Shown here: in pieces, positions 26,235 through 33,525 of the stretch | How positions within the stretch are numbered: the first letter of the stretch is position 1 | Layout of the letters: the number at the start of each line of letters is the position of its first letter | Assembly (NCBI RefSeq): GCF_050699935.1 | Contig: NZ_JBOHGB010000009.1 | Span: forward strand, 37,659-101,658 | Length of the DNA: 64,000 nucleotides | DNA from: Actinophytocola sp050699935 | GTDB taxonomy: Bacteria > Actinomycetota > Actinomycetes > Mycobacteriales > Pseudonocardiaceae | Direction of reading: 5' to 3' | Program-made: the position numbers and the translations under genes | Notes under the pieces: model-generated | Databases searched by the model: none | Told to the model about the DNA's origin: nothing | Seen by the model: the letters and a program-made list of their open reading frames with translations, nothing else

Positions 26235-26852
26235 TCAGCCACGGCTGCCGTTGTTGGACTGCACCCGGGTGACCACGTGGTCGACGAAGCCGTACTCGCG
26301 GGCCTCGTCCGCGGTGAACCAGCGGTCGCGGTCGGCGTCGGTGGTGATCCGCTCGACGCTCTGCCCGGTCTGCTCGGCGGTGATCTCGGCCATCTCCCGC
26401 TTCCACTTGCCGAGGATCTCGGCGCGGATGGCGATGTCGGACGCGGTGCCGCCGACACCGCCGGAGGGCTGGTGCATCATGATTCGCGCGTGCGGCAGGG
26501 CGTAGCGCTTGCCGGGGGTGCCGGACGAGAGCAGGAACTGGCCCATCGAGGCGGCCATGCCCATCGCCCAGGTCGCCACGTCCGGCTCGATGAGCTGCAT
26601 CGTGTCGTAGATCGCCAGGCCCGCGGTGACCGAGCCGCCCGGCGAGTTGATGTAGAAGGTGATCTCCTTCTCCTGGTCCTCCGCGGCCAGCAGCAGCAGC
26701 TGGGCGGTGATCCGGTTCGCGATGTCGTCGTCCACCTCCGACCCGAGGAACACGATGCGCTCCCGGAGCAGCCGCTCGTACACCGAGTCGTTCAGGGTGA
26801 GCCCTGCGGTCGTCGACCGCATCATGGGCGTCGTCCGCAGTGGTTGCGTCAC
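26235..26852 (-). CDS. clpP1: ATP-dependent Clp protease proteolytic subunit ClpP1
   Basis: First subunit of the ClpP1P2 protease. It has 205 residues from GTG 26852: Ser102 in GMAASMGQFLL, His127 in MMHQPSGG, Asp in DADRDRWFTADEA, and the handle motif YINSPGGSVTAG. The frame is open to 26918 and further starts (for example the ATGs at 26825 and 26822) are possible; the mature N-terminus of ClpP1 is usually processed. It is the promoter-proximal gene of clpP1-clpP2, with trigger factor upstream on the same strand (104-bp gap) and a ClgR-like palindrome there. Corresponds to Rv2461c. Confidence 0.95.
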   Translation of the reverse strand: MTQPLRTTPMMRSTTAGLTLNDSVYERLLRERIVFLGSEVDDDIANRITAQLLLLAAEDQEKEITFYINSPGGSVTAGLAIYDTMQLIEPDVATWAMGMAASMGQFLLSSGTPGKRYALPHARIMMHQPSGGVGGTASDIAIRAEILGKWKREMAEITAEQTGQSVERITTDADRDRWFTADEAREYGFVDHVVTRVQSNNGSRG

Positions 26853-26942
26853 GTCTGCCTGCTTTCGCTGGTTATGACCTTGGTCTGTCTCACGTTCGAC
26901 ATTAACGAAGGTGGGCATGACGACATGCCCTGGACGGCTCGA

Positions 26943-26959
26943 GTTCGCTCAGAGCGTCA
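26943..26959 (-). promoter_or_regulatory. ClgR-like palindrome upstream of clpP1P2
   Basis: Minus-strand CGCTCTGAGCGAAC directly after the tig stop, about 91 bp before the clpP1 start. It fits the published ClgR box (CGCYNANRGCGWWS) except at the central base. ClgR activates clpP1P2 in actinobacteria, which makes the position sensible. Evidence is a single motif match. Confidence 0.4.
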
Positions 26960-28324
26960 CTGGTCCGCATTCGCGGAAGCGGGCTCCTCCGCGGCCTGCT
27001 CCGACCGCGGGGCGAACAGCTCCTCGAGGTCCACCGTGTTGCCCGACGCGTCGGTGACCGTGGCCAGGCGCACGACCGAGGCGAGTGCCTTGCCGCGCCG
27101 GACGTCGGCGAAGATCGCGCCGAGCTGGCCGGACTGCTGGGCGCGCTGGACGTACTCGTCCGGGCTGATGCCGAAGCGCTGGGCCTGGTAGATGATCCGC
27201 TCGGTGAGCTCGTTGTCGTCGACGTTGACGTTCTCCGCGTCGGCGATCGAGTCGAGGACCAGCTGGGTCTTGACGGCCTTCTCGGCGTCCTCGCGGACCT
27301 CGGCGTCGAACTCCTCGCGGGTCTTGCCCTGGGAGGTGAGGAACTCCTCGAGGCGGGCGTCGTCGTGGTCGAAGGAGTGCACCGCGTCGTGCTCGCGGAC
27401 CTCGACCTCGGAGTCGACGACGCTGTCGGGCAGCGGGACGTCGGTGACCTCGAGGAGGGCTTCGAGGACCTTGTCGCGGGCCTGGACGCCCTGCTGCATC
27501 CGCTTCACGCGGGAGAGGCGCTCGCGCAGGTCGCCGCGCAGCTCGTCGATCGTGTCGAACTCGCTGGCCAGCCCGGCGAACTCGTCGTCCGGCTCGGGCA
27601 GCTCGCGGACCTTGACGGTGTTCACCGTGACGGTGACCTCCGCGTCGCGGCCCGCGTGCTCGCCGGCGACCAGCTTGGTGGTGAAGGTCTTCGACTCGCC
27701 GGCCGAGGCGCCGATGATCGCCTCGTCGATGCCCTCGATCATCTCGCCGGAGCCGACCTCGTAGGACAGGCCGGAGGTGTTGGCCTCCTCGACCTCCTCG
27801 CCGTCGACCGTGGCACTCAGGTCGATGGAGACGAAGTCCCCGTTCTCGGCGGGCCGGTCGACCCCGGTCAGCGTGCCGAAGCGGGCCCGCAGCTCGTCGA
27901 GCTGCTCGTCGACTTCGTCGTCGGTGAGCTCGACGTCGTCCACCGTGACGGCGAGCTCGCCGAACGCGGGGACCGCGATGTCGGGGCGGACATCGACTTC
28001 GGCGGTGAACTCCAAGGTCTCCCGGTCCTCCAGCTTGGTGACCTCGATCTCGGGGCGGCCGAGGACCCGGACCTCCCCCTCGGTGACGGCTTCGGAGTAC
28101 TTGGCCGGGATCGCCTCGTTGACGACCTCGTCGAGGATGGGCGCGCGCCCGATGCGCTGCTCGATGACGCGAGCGGGCGCCTTGCCGGGCCGAAAGCCCG
28201 GGATGCGCACCTGGTTCGCGATCTTGCGGTAGGCGCGGTCGAAGTTCGGCCGGAGCTCGTCGAACGACACCTCGACGTTGATCCGGACCCGCGTGGGGCT
28301 CAGGTGCTCGACGGTGCTCTTCAA
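26957..28324 (-). CDS. tig: Trigger factor (ribosome-associated chaperone, peptidyl-prolyl isomerase)
   Basis: Binds nascent chains at the ribosome exit. At 455 residues it is full length: the N-terminal ribosome-binding domain carries the GFRPGKAP signature (about 43-50), the FKBP-type isomerase domain has ENGDFVSIDLSATVDGEEV and the YEVGSGEMIEGIDEAIIGA stretch in pieces (about 155-200), and a long helical C-terminal domain follows with an acidic end. The start is TTG at 28324, eight bases after AGGAGA; no ATG or GTG fits the homologous N-terminus. The gene lies directly upstream of clpP1, as Rv2462c does in mycobacteria. Confidence 0.95.
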   Translation of the reverse strand: MKSTVEHLSPTRVRINVEVSFDELRPNFDRAYRKIANQVRIPGFRPGKAPARVIEQRIGRAPILDEVVNEAIPAKYSEAVTEGEVRVLGRPEIEVTKLEDRETLEFTAEVDVRPDIAVPAFGELAVTVDDVELTDDEVDEQLDELRARFGTLTGVDRPAENGDFVSIDLSATVDGEEVEEANTSGLSYEVGSGEMIEGIDEAIIGASAGESKTFTTKLVAGEHAGRDAEVTVTVNTVKVRELPEPDDEFAGLASEFDTIDELRGDLRERLSRVKRMQQGVQARDKVLEALLEVTDVPLPDSVVDSEVEVREHDAVHSFDHDDARLEEFLTSQGKTREEFDAEVREDAEKAVKTQLVLDSIADAENVNVDDNELTERIIYQAQRFGISPDEYVQRAQQSGQLGAIFADVRRGKALASVVRLATVTDASGNTVDLEELFAPRSEQAAEEPASANADQ

Positions 28325-28439
28325 CGTGATCTCCTAGGGCTGGTGTGACTGACACGCCCACGGCAGACCGCGCCGCGGGGTCGCTCGCGAGTCTATGGAA
28401 CTCGCCAGGTCCCGGGCGCGCGGGGGCACGCCTCGGTGG

Positions 28440-28513
28440 TCGGGCTGACAGGATTTGAACCTGCGACCCTCCGCTCCCAAAGCGGATGCGCTACCAAACT
28501 GCGCTACAGCCCG
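28440..28513 (-). tRNA. tRNA-Pro (anticodon UGG)
   Basis: 74 nt. Acceptor CGGGCTG (28513-28507) pairs with CAGCCCG (28447-28441), with discriminator A at 28440. The anticodon stem TCCGC/GCGGA encloses loop TTTGGGA with anticodon TGG. The T arm CGCAGGTTCAAATCCTG is standard. CCA is not encoded. Confidence 0.97.
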
Positions 28514-28618
28514 CTCCCCACATGTCCTATGCCAGCCCGGCCTCCGGCCGAACCTCCAGTCCAGGGGATGCCACGACAGCGTATCGCGGCGCGCTAGGCT
28601 GTTTCGGCAGGCGCCACC

Positions 28619-28689
28619 GCGGGTGTAGCTCAATGGCAGAGCCCCAGCCTTCCAAGCTGGTCATGCGGGTTCGATTCCCGTCACCCGCT
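28619..28689 (+). tRNA. tRNA-Gly (anticodon UCC)
   Basis: 71 nt. Acceptor GCGGGTG (28619-28625) pairs with CACCCGC (28682-28688). The anticodon loop CTTCCAA carries TCC, and the T arm GCGGGTTCGATTCCCGT is normal. CCA is not encoded. The 197 bp that follow, to the toxin start, hold nothing recognisable. Confidence 0.97.
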
Positions 28690-28886
28690 CCACTCCTCCC
28701 CCGCAGGTCAAGCCATTGCGGACCGTCCCACATGGACATCAATTCTTGTCGTTCCCTCGCCGCGTGCGGATCTCGACGATGCCGTGATCCGAAGCGCCGT
28801 CGGTGGTGGCGCGAAGGATCATCCCCACGCAGCATCACACATCGCCCGACAGGCCGTCTGTGTCACGGGATCCGTAGGGTGGCCGC

Positions 28887-29367
28887 GTGCCTTCTCGTAA
28901 GAGCCGGCGGGCCTCACGGCCTCAGGTCCGGAAAGGCCCGTCCTCGGACGACGCGCACGCCATCGTGTACTTCAAGCGCCATCCGGAAGACGATCCCGCC
29001 GAGACAGCGCCAGGGCGGGAATTCCTCCGCAAGGCGTGCCCACTCGGCGTGCGCGCCAAGTTCAACGCCGTACTCAACGCCGTCGCGGCGGCTCCTCCGA
29101 AGCGGTTCGTCGGGGGGTGGCGCGTGGGAGGCGATGCACGGCGACATGACCGGATGGTTCGAGGTCCGGAAGGGCGGCCCAGGCCGGCGCCATTACCGGC
29201 TCTTCTGCCTCCTCGACTACGAAGCCGAAGGCCAGGACAAGCCACTGCTCGTCGTCATCGACGGCCGCGACAAGCCGTTTCGGACCGAGCTGAGCCAGGC
29301 CGACTACGCCGCCGTGCGCGCACTGGGTGAGGAGTACCGGAAGCGGAACCCGCGCTCCATCTCCTGA
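28887..29367 (+). pseudogene. RelE/HigB-like toxin, frameshifted at a G6 run
   Basis: The first frame (GTG 28887) reads DDAHAIVYFKRHPEDDP ... FNAVLNAVAAAPPKRFVGG. The remainder, GAWEAMHGDMTGWFEVR ... RHYRLFCLLDYEAEG ... LLVVIDGRDKPFRTELS, is in the next frame to the stop at 29367. Removing one G from the six at 29112-29117 restores a single protein of about 159 residues, resembling the RelE/HigB ribosome-dependent mRNA-interferase group (aromatic-rich FEVR, YRLFCLLDYE core). This may be a true null mutation, a phase-variable switch or a sequencing error. It converges with an Xre-type antitoxin six bases away. Confidence 0.7.
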
Positions 29368-29373
29368 GGCCGC

Positions 29374-29778
29374 TCAGACGCCAACCGGGCGCTTGCCATC
29401 GATCTCTCGCGCCAACTTCTCCGGCTCCTTCGCCGTGCCCGAGCGGAGCGTCTCCGCCACCCGCTCGCGTTCGTCGTCGGCCATCGGAACCAGTGCCACC
29501 CTCAGCCCGAGCGCGGCCGCCACCTCGGCCACCGTGCCGATCGTGGGGTTGCGGTGCCCAGGCGACAGCAGGCGACGAATCACGGCCGGCTCCGCACTGA
29601 TCGCACGCGCCAGCTCGGCCTTGGACAGCCCCAGGGCCATCCGGGCGTCGTCGAGGTCGTTGACGAGGCGGTCGACCGTCTCGACCCGGAGGCTCTCCGT
29701 GAGGTACGCGCGCAGGAACTCGGGGTCCTGCAAATCCTCGACCAGGTCGTCCCAGTACGTGGTCGGAGCAGTCGACAT
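29374..29778 (-). CDS. Xre-family helix-turn-helix antitoxin
   Basis: A 134-residue DNA-binding protein. Its HTH lies at about residues 48-100: LGLSKAELARAISAEPAVIRRLLSPGHRNPTIGTVAEVAAALGLRV, in pieces, followed by the basic tail REIDGKRPVGV. The N-terminus (WDDLVEDLQDPEFLRAYLTESLRVETVDRLV) is typical of antitoxins for HigB-like toxins. ATG 29778 is preceded by GAGGAGGTGGAG. A 16-bp palindrome 27 bp upstream probably is its own operator. It stands convergent to the toxin gene, unlike the usual co-directional toxin-antitoxin operon, so the two cannot be coupled in translation. Confidence 0.8.
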   Translation of the reverse strand: MSTAPTTYWDDLVEDLQDPEFLRAYLTESLRVETVDRLVNDLDDARMALGLSKAELARAISAEPAVIRRLLSPGHRNPTIGTVAEVAAALGLRVALVPMADDERERVAETLRSGTAKEPEKLAREIDGKRPVGV

Positions 29779-29804
29779 GGCACTCCACCTCCTCGCCCAG
29801 CAGC

Positions 29805-29820
29805 GTAGCATAAATGCTAC
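29805..29820 (-). promoter_or_regulatory. Palindromic operator before the antitoxin
   Basis: GTAGCAT-AA-ATGCTAC: perfect 7-bp arms around two bases, 27 bp upstream of the antitoxin start codon and AT-rich in a GC-rich setting. On the minus strand it contains TAGCAT and TATGCT, either of which could serve as a -10. Position and symmetry fit autorepression by the Xre protein. Confidence 0.55.
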
Positions 29821-29969
29821 ACACGTGTCGGTGGCTCGAACGGTGGAAGGCGGCCACGTGCGGTCCGGCTGGAGGTGGCGACGGACCTCGGCCAGCGCCT
29901 GCGACTGCCGAACGGATGTCCTTTTTGGACGGAACTGCGCTCCGCGAGCGCGCAAGAGCGCGCCCCGGG

Positions 29970-30085
29970 CCGGAAAAGTCCGCCTCCGACAACGCGCACG
30001 CCATCGTCTACTTCAGACTCCGCGCGTCGGCCAGGTCGTGACGAGGCGGTCGACGGTCTGGACCCGAAGGCTCTCGGTCACCGCG
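29970..30085. pseudogene. Scar of a second toxin/antitoxin pair
   Basis: On the plus strand, 29970-30015 matches the start of the neighbouring toxin (SDNAHAIVYFRL against SDDAHAIVYFKR, with similar flanking bases). It is directly followed, in the opposite orientation, by a piece of the antitoxin N-terminus (VTESLRVQTVDRLV against LTESLRVETVDRLV, minus strand, about 30085-30020). Everything between these two points is gone. The layout shows that an ancestral second copy had the same convergent arrangement. Confidence 0.65.
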
Positions 30086-30734
30086 TCAGGCTTGCCAGGG
30101 CGGACTCCGCGGCGACGCGGCGGGCGGCGGACAGCTCCGGACCGACGTGGCGCAGGAACGACGACACGAACCGGGCACGCAGCTCCGGCGGGTCGTACGG
30201 GCGGTTCAGGAAATTGAGGTCCGTGTCGAACAACATCCGGATCGCCACGAGCGGTACCGGGCTCGCCATCGACGGGAACGCCGAGTGCGCGCTGGGCGTG
30301 GAGTTGCCGGGATACGCGGGCCCGGGCAGCAGCCCGTCCTCCACGAACTCCAGCTTGACCCGCCGCGCCACGTCCCCGAGAAGCTCGCACGTCTTCTCCT
30401 CCGGCAGGTTCGGGAACGTCACCACGAGCGCCTTCTGCGACCCGGTCGACCTCGTGTGCGGCTGCCGCGCCACGAACGGCGCCCGGAAGGCGTCGAGACC
30501 CGCGGCGACGGCCTCCTCGGTCGGCTCGGCGGTCCGCACCTGGCCGAACCACAACGTGTCGGCGTCCAGTGCGCCGCGGACGTACGGGCACACCGCCCCT
30601 GGTCTGCCCATCTCCGGGTGCGGCCGGGTCAGGTACACCTGCGTCCACGTCAGCGCGGCCACCAGGTCCGGCATCGTGTCCGCGCGCTCCAGCACCTCGT
30701 GCACGCTGTACATCCGCAACGGGTCCTCGGTCAC
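30078..30734 (-). CDS. DUF6875-like protein of unknown function
   Basis: A 218-residue protein, probably cytosolic. The conserved core appears to be LTRPHPEMGRPGAVCPYVRGALDADTLWF (two overlapping pieces at about residues 35-63), with one cysteine, and a second conserved region GDVARRVKLEFVEDGLLPG ... FPSMASPVPLVAIRMLFDTDLNFL. This pattern fits DUF6875, a family seen beside biosynthetic genes and of unknown activity; I am moderately sure of the family name. GTG 30734 follows GGAGGGG at proper spacing. Its stop codon lies at the edge of the toxin-antitoxin scar, which therefore abuts it. Confidence 0.65.
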   Translation of the reverse strand: MTEDPLRMYSVHEVLERADTMPDLVAALTWTQVYLTRPHPEMGRPGAVCPYVRGALDADTLWFGQVRTAEPTEEAVAAGLDAFRAPFVARQPHTRSTGSQKALVVTFPNLPEEKTCELLGDVARRVKLEFVEDGLLPGPAYPGNSTPSAHSAFPSMASPVPLVAIRMLFDTDLNFLNRPYDPPELRARFVSSFLRHVGPELSAARRVAAESALASLTR

Positions 30735-30888
30735 GGCGCCCCTCCACTCGCTCGACGACCTCGCGCTCGGCGGGCCGCTCGACACCGCCGCAACCCCGGG
30801 CATACCACGCCGTCGGCCGTCCCGTTAGGTCTGAACGTCGGACGTTGCTCATAGGGCAACGATCCACGGCGAACTAGACTCGGGCCAC

Positions 30889-31674
30889 ATGGAGATTCTC
30901 GGGAAGTCCGTCCTGCTCACGGGTGCGACCGGCGGGCTGGGCCAGGCCATCGCCCGGCGGTTGCGTGCCGAGGGCGCCACGCTGACCCTGACCGGCCGCC
31001 GCGCGGACGTGCTCGAGCCTGTCGCCGCCGAGGTTGGTGCCACGGCGGTCGTCGCGGACCTGTCCGACGCGGACGACGTCGCACGCGTCGCGGACATCGA
31101 CGTCGACGTGCTCGTGGCCAACGCGGGCCTGCCCGGGGTCGGCGAGCTCGAGTCGTACTCCGCCGACGAGATCGACCGAGTGCTCGCCGTCAACCTCCGC
31201 GCACCGATACACCTCGCGCGCAGCCTCGGCGAACGGATGCTCGCCCGTGGACAGGGGCACATCGTCCTCATGTCCTCGATCTCCGGGAAGTCGGCCACGC
31301 CCGTCAGCTCGCTCTACAACGCGACCAAGTTCGGCCTGCGGGGGTTCGCGCTCGCGCTCCGCCAGGACTGGGAGCCGCATGGCGTCGGCGTCAGCTGCGT
31401 CAACCCCGGGCCGATCTCCGACGCCGGCATGTTCCACAAAGGCGGCGGCGAGCTGCCCGCGGGTGTGCGGGCGCGCACCCCGGACGACGTCGCGGACGGG
31501 GTGGTGCGCGCGATCCGCGCGAACCGCGCGGAGGTCGACGTCGCGGCCCCGGTCATCCGCGCGGGCGCCTGGCTCAGCCTCGTCGCCCCGCAGACGGCCG
31601 CGAAGCTGGGCCGGTTCGGGGGCACGGAACGAGTCGCGCGCCAGCTCGCCGACGGGCACGCGGGCAACCGATGA
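30889..31674 (+). CDS. Short-chain dehydrogenase/reductase (SDR)
   Basis: NAD(P)-dependent oxidoreductase of 261 residues. The cofactor motif is TGATGGLG (11-18), NAG at 78-80, and the catalytic Ser130, Tyr143 and Lys147 lie in SS...YNATK. The basic GRR at 36-38 suggests NADP(H). The C-terminal segment VVRAIRANRAEVDV is common in SDRs acting on lipid-like substrates. Its stop overlaps the start of a hotdog thioesterase (ATGA), so the two are co-translated and may work on acyl chains, which is an inference. Confidence 0.9.
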   Translation: MEILGKSVLLTGATGGLGQAIARRLRAEGATLTLTGRRADVLEPVAAEVGATAVVADLSDADDVARVADIDVDVLVANAGLPGVGELESYSADEIDRVLAVNLRAPIHLARSLGERMLARGQGHIVLMSSISGKSATPVSSLYNATKFGLRGFALALRQDWEPHGVGVSCVNPGPISDAGMFHKGGGELPAGVRARTPDDVADGVVRAIRANRAEVDVAAPVIRAGAWLSLVAPQTAAKLGRFGGTERVARQLADGHAGNR

Positions 31675-32066
31675 GCCCGTTCGTTCACCGGCTACGGGTG
31701 CGCTACAGCGAGTGCGACCAGCAGGGCGTCGTGTTCAACGGGCAGTACCTGTTCTTCTACGACGTCGCGATCACCGAGCTCTTCCGCGCGAGGATCGGGC
31801 CGTACCAGCAGATCGTCGACCGCGGGTACGACATCGTCGTGGCCGAGGCACGGCTGCGGTTCGCCGAGGGCGCGCGTTTCGACGAGGAGCTCGACATCGA
31901 GATGCCGATCGAGCACCTCGGTACCACGAGCATGATCGTGCGGCCCGTCTTCCGCGTGGGCGAGCGGCTGATCGCGGACGGTGAGGTGCGGCACGTGTGG
32001 GTCGACCCGAAGACCCTGAAGAAGACGCCGATGCCCGACGACTTCCGCACGGCGCTGTCGAGCTAG
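31671..32066 (+). CDS. Acyl-CoA thioesterase, hotdog fold (YbgC/FadM-like)
   Basis: A 131-residue single-domain hotdog protein. It begins with the family's VRYSECDQQGVVFNGQYLFFYDVAIT pattern, where the Asp of ECDQQGVVF is the catalytic acid of 4-hydroxybenzoyl-CoA-type thioesterases. The second strand set is HLGTTSMIVRPVFR and the third RLIADGEVRHVWVD. It is coupled to the SDR gene by a 4-bp overlap. Its 3' end overlaps the convergent GNAT gene by four bases. Exact acyl substrate unknown. Confidence 0.88.
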   Translation: MSPFVHRLRVRYSECDQQGVVFNGQYLFFYDVAITELFRARIGPYQQIVDRGYDIVVAEARLRFAEGARFDEELDIEMPIEHLGTTSMIVRPVFRVGERLIADGEVRHVWVDPKTLKKTPMPDDFRTALSS

Positions 32067-32587
32067 CGGGCCCGGCGCGCGTACTCGACCTCCAGCACCG
32101 GCCGGCCGTCCCCGAAGTCGCGCTCCCGGGTGTGGCCGGTCTCGGTGAACCCGAACGACTCGTAGAAGTGCCGCGCCCGGTTCGCGCCGGCCATCGTCCA
32201 CAGGCGAACGCGCCGGAACCTGGCCTCCCGCAACAACTCCCACGCCTTGTCCAGCACCGCCGCCGCCACCCGGCGACCCCACACGTCGGGATGCGCGAAG
32301 CAGTCGAAGATCTCCCCGTCCGGCGAGCCTTCGCTGTGCGGACCGAAATGGACGAACGCGACGACGTTGCTCCCGCGCTCGGCGACCAGCACCGTGTTCC
32401 GCGCGTGTGCTCGGCCGACCATCCGGTGTGACCACAGGGTGCGCCGCTGCTCGACGAGCGTGCGCAGCCAGTCCGCCTCGAACAGGTCGCGGTGCGCCAC
32501 CCGGAACGCCTCCGCGTGCACCTCTCCGATCGACGCCGCGTCCGCCGCGGTGGCCTCGCGCACCAGCACCGGCAGGTCCACCCTCAT
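32063..32587 (-). CDS. GNAT-family N-acetyltransferase
   Basis: A 174-residue acetyl-CoA-dependent acyltransferase. The fold is seen as REATAADAASIGEVHAEAF (strand 1/helix 1), TVLVAERGSNVVAFVHFG (strands 2-4), the acetyl-CoA loop HPDVWGRRVAAAVLDKAWELL in the Q/RxxGxG/A position, and the terminal RLWTMAGANRARHFYESFGFTETG. ATG 32587 was chosen over a TTG nine bases upstream; neither has a strong ribosome site. Convergent with the thioesterase. The substrate, an amine, is unknown. Confidence 0.85.
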   Translation of the reverse strand: MRVDLPVLVREATAADAASIGEVHAEAFRVAHRDLFEADWLRTLVEQRRTLWSHRMVGRAHARNTVLVAERGSNVVAFVHFGPHSEGSPDGEIFDCFAHPDVWGRRVAAAVLDKAWELLREARFRRVRLWTMAGANRARHFYESFGFTETGHTRERDFGDGRPVLEVEYARRAR

Positions 32588-32751
32588 GGGGGACAAGAAT
32601 ACGGTTGTCTACCGGTGAGTGACCACCTGTCGGCGCAGTGTCACAGTGGAACCATTCGCGCCTGGACGGGCGTGGTTCGCTTCCCCAGCCAGGAACTCCC
32701 GGCGTAGCGTGCCCGTTGTCGTGACGAAAGGTGTATTTCGGAAGGGGTGCC

Positions 32752-33525
32752 ATGGTCACCGTCATCGTGATCATCGTGTTGATCCTGGCCGTGGTCGTGC
32801 TCGGCACGACGTTCGCGCGGAACCAGGCCAATGCCAGGCAGCAGCAGCTGGAGGACGCGAAGGCCGAGGCCCGCCGCTGGGTCGAGCGGCTCGGTGGCCA
32901 GGTGATGAACCTGATCGGCACCGACGAGGCGTCCAAGCAGGCGCTGGCCGACGCCTCGGAGCGCTACACCGCCGCGGGCTCGCAGATGGAGCAGGCGAAC
33001 ACGGCCGAGCAGTGCCGCCTGGTCACGAAGACCGCGCTGGAGGGCCTCTACTACGTACGCGCGGCGCGCACCGCGATGGACCTGGACCCGGGTCCGGAGC
33101 TGCCGGCCGACCCCGAGCGGGAGCGCGCCGGCAAGGTCAGCGAGGACCGCCGCGTCACCGTCGAGGGCCACGACTACGAGGCCTCGCCGGAACCGGGCGA
33201 CCGCACGACGCACTACTACCCCGGCGGCCGCGTGGCCGGGCGGCCGGTGCCGCAGGGCTGGTACAGCGAGCCGTGGTGGCGCCCCGCCCTGGTCGCCGGC
33301 GCGTGGGGTGTCGGGTCGATGTTCCTGTTCAGCGCCATGTTCTCCGGCATGTACGGCATCCCGGACGCGGCCGCCTGGGAGGCCGGCTACGACGCGGGCC
33401 AGCAGGAAGCCATGGAGGGCGGCGACGCCGGTGACGCTGGTGACGGCGGCGACATGGGCGGCGACATGGGTGGCGACTTCGGTGGCGACATGGGTGGCTT
33501 CGGCGGGGACTTCGGCGGCTTCTAG
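32752..33525 (+). CDS. Membrane protein with Gly/Asp/Met-rich repetitive tail
   Basis: A 257-residue protein. An N-terminal transmembrane helix (residues 2-20, VTVIVIIVLILAVVVLGTT) is followed by a coiled-coil-like region (QARQQQLEDAKAEARRWVERL in pieces), a helical domain with ALADASERYTAAGSQMEQANTAEQC, a second hydrophobic stretch near 185-205 (WGVGSMFLFSAMFSGMYGI), and a tail of GGDMGGD/GGDFGG repeats ending FGGF. ATG 32752 follows GGAAGGGG. It converges with nei2 with a four-base overlap. The tail resembles low-complexity segments that condense or bind metals, but no function is known to me. Confidence 0.75.
   Translation: MVTVIVIIVLILAVVVLGTTFARNQANARQQQLEDAKAEARRWVERLGGQVMNLIGTDEASKQALADASERYTAAGSQMEQANTAEQCRLVTKTALEGLYYVRAARTAMDLDPGPELPADPERERAGKVSEDRRVTVEGHDYEASPEPGDRTTHYYPGGRVAGRPVPQGWYSEPWWRPALVAGAWGVGSMFLFSAMFSGMYGIPDAAAWEAGYDAGQQEAMEGGDAGDAGDGGDMGGDMGGDFGGDMGGFGGDFGGF

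Noticed and set aside
28440..28700. tRNA genes as attachment sites for an integrated element carrying the toxin/antitoxin region
   Set aside because: No repeat of the tRNA-Gly or tRNA-Pro 3' end was found downstream within the accessory region, and no integrase is present.
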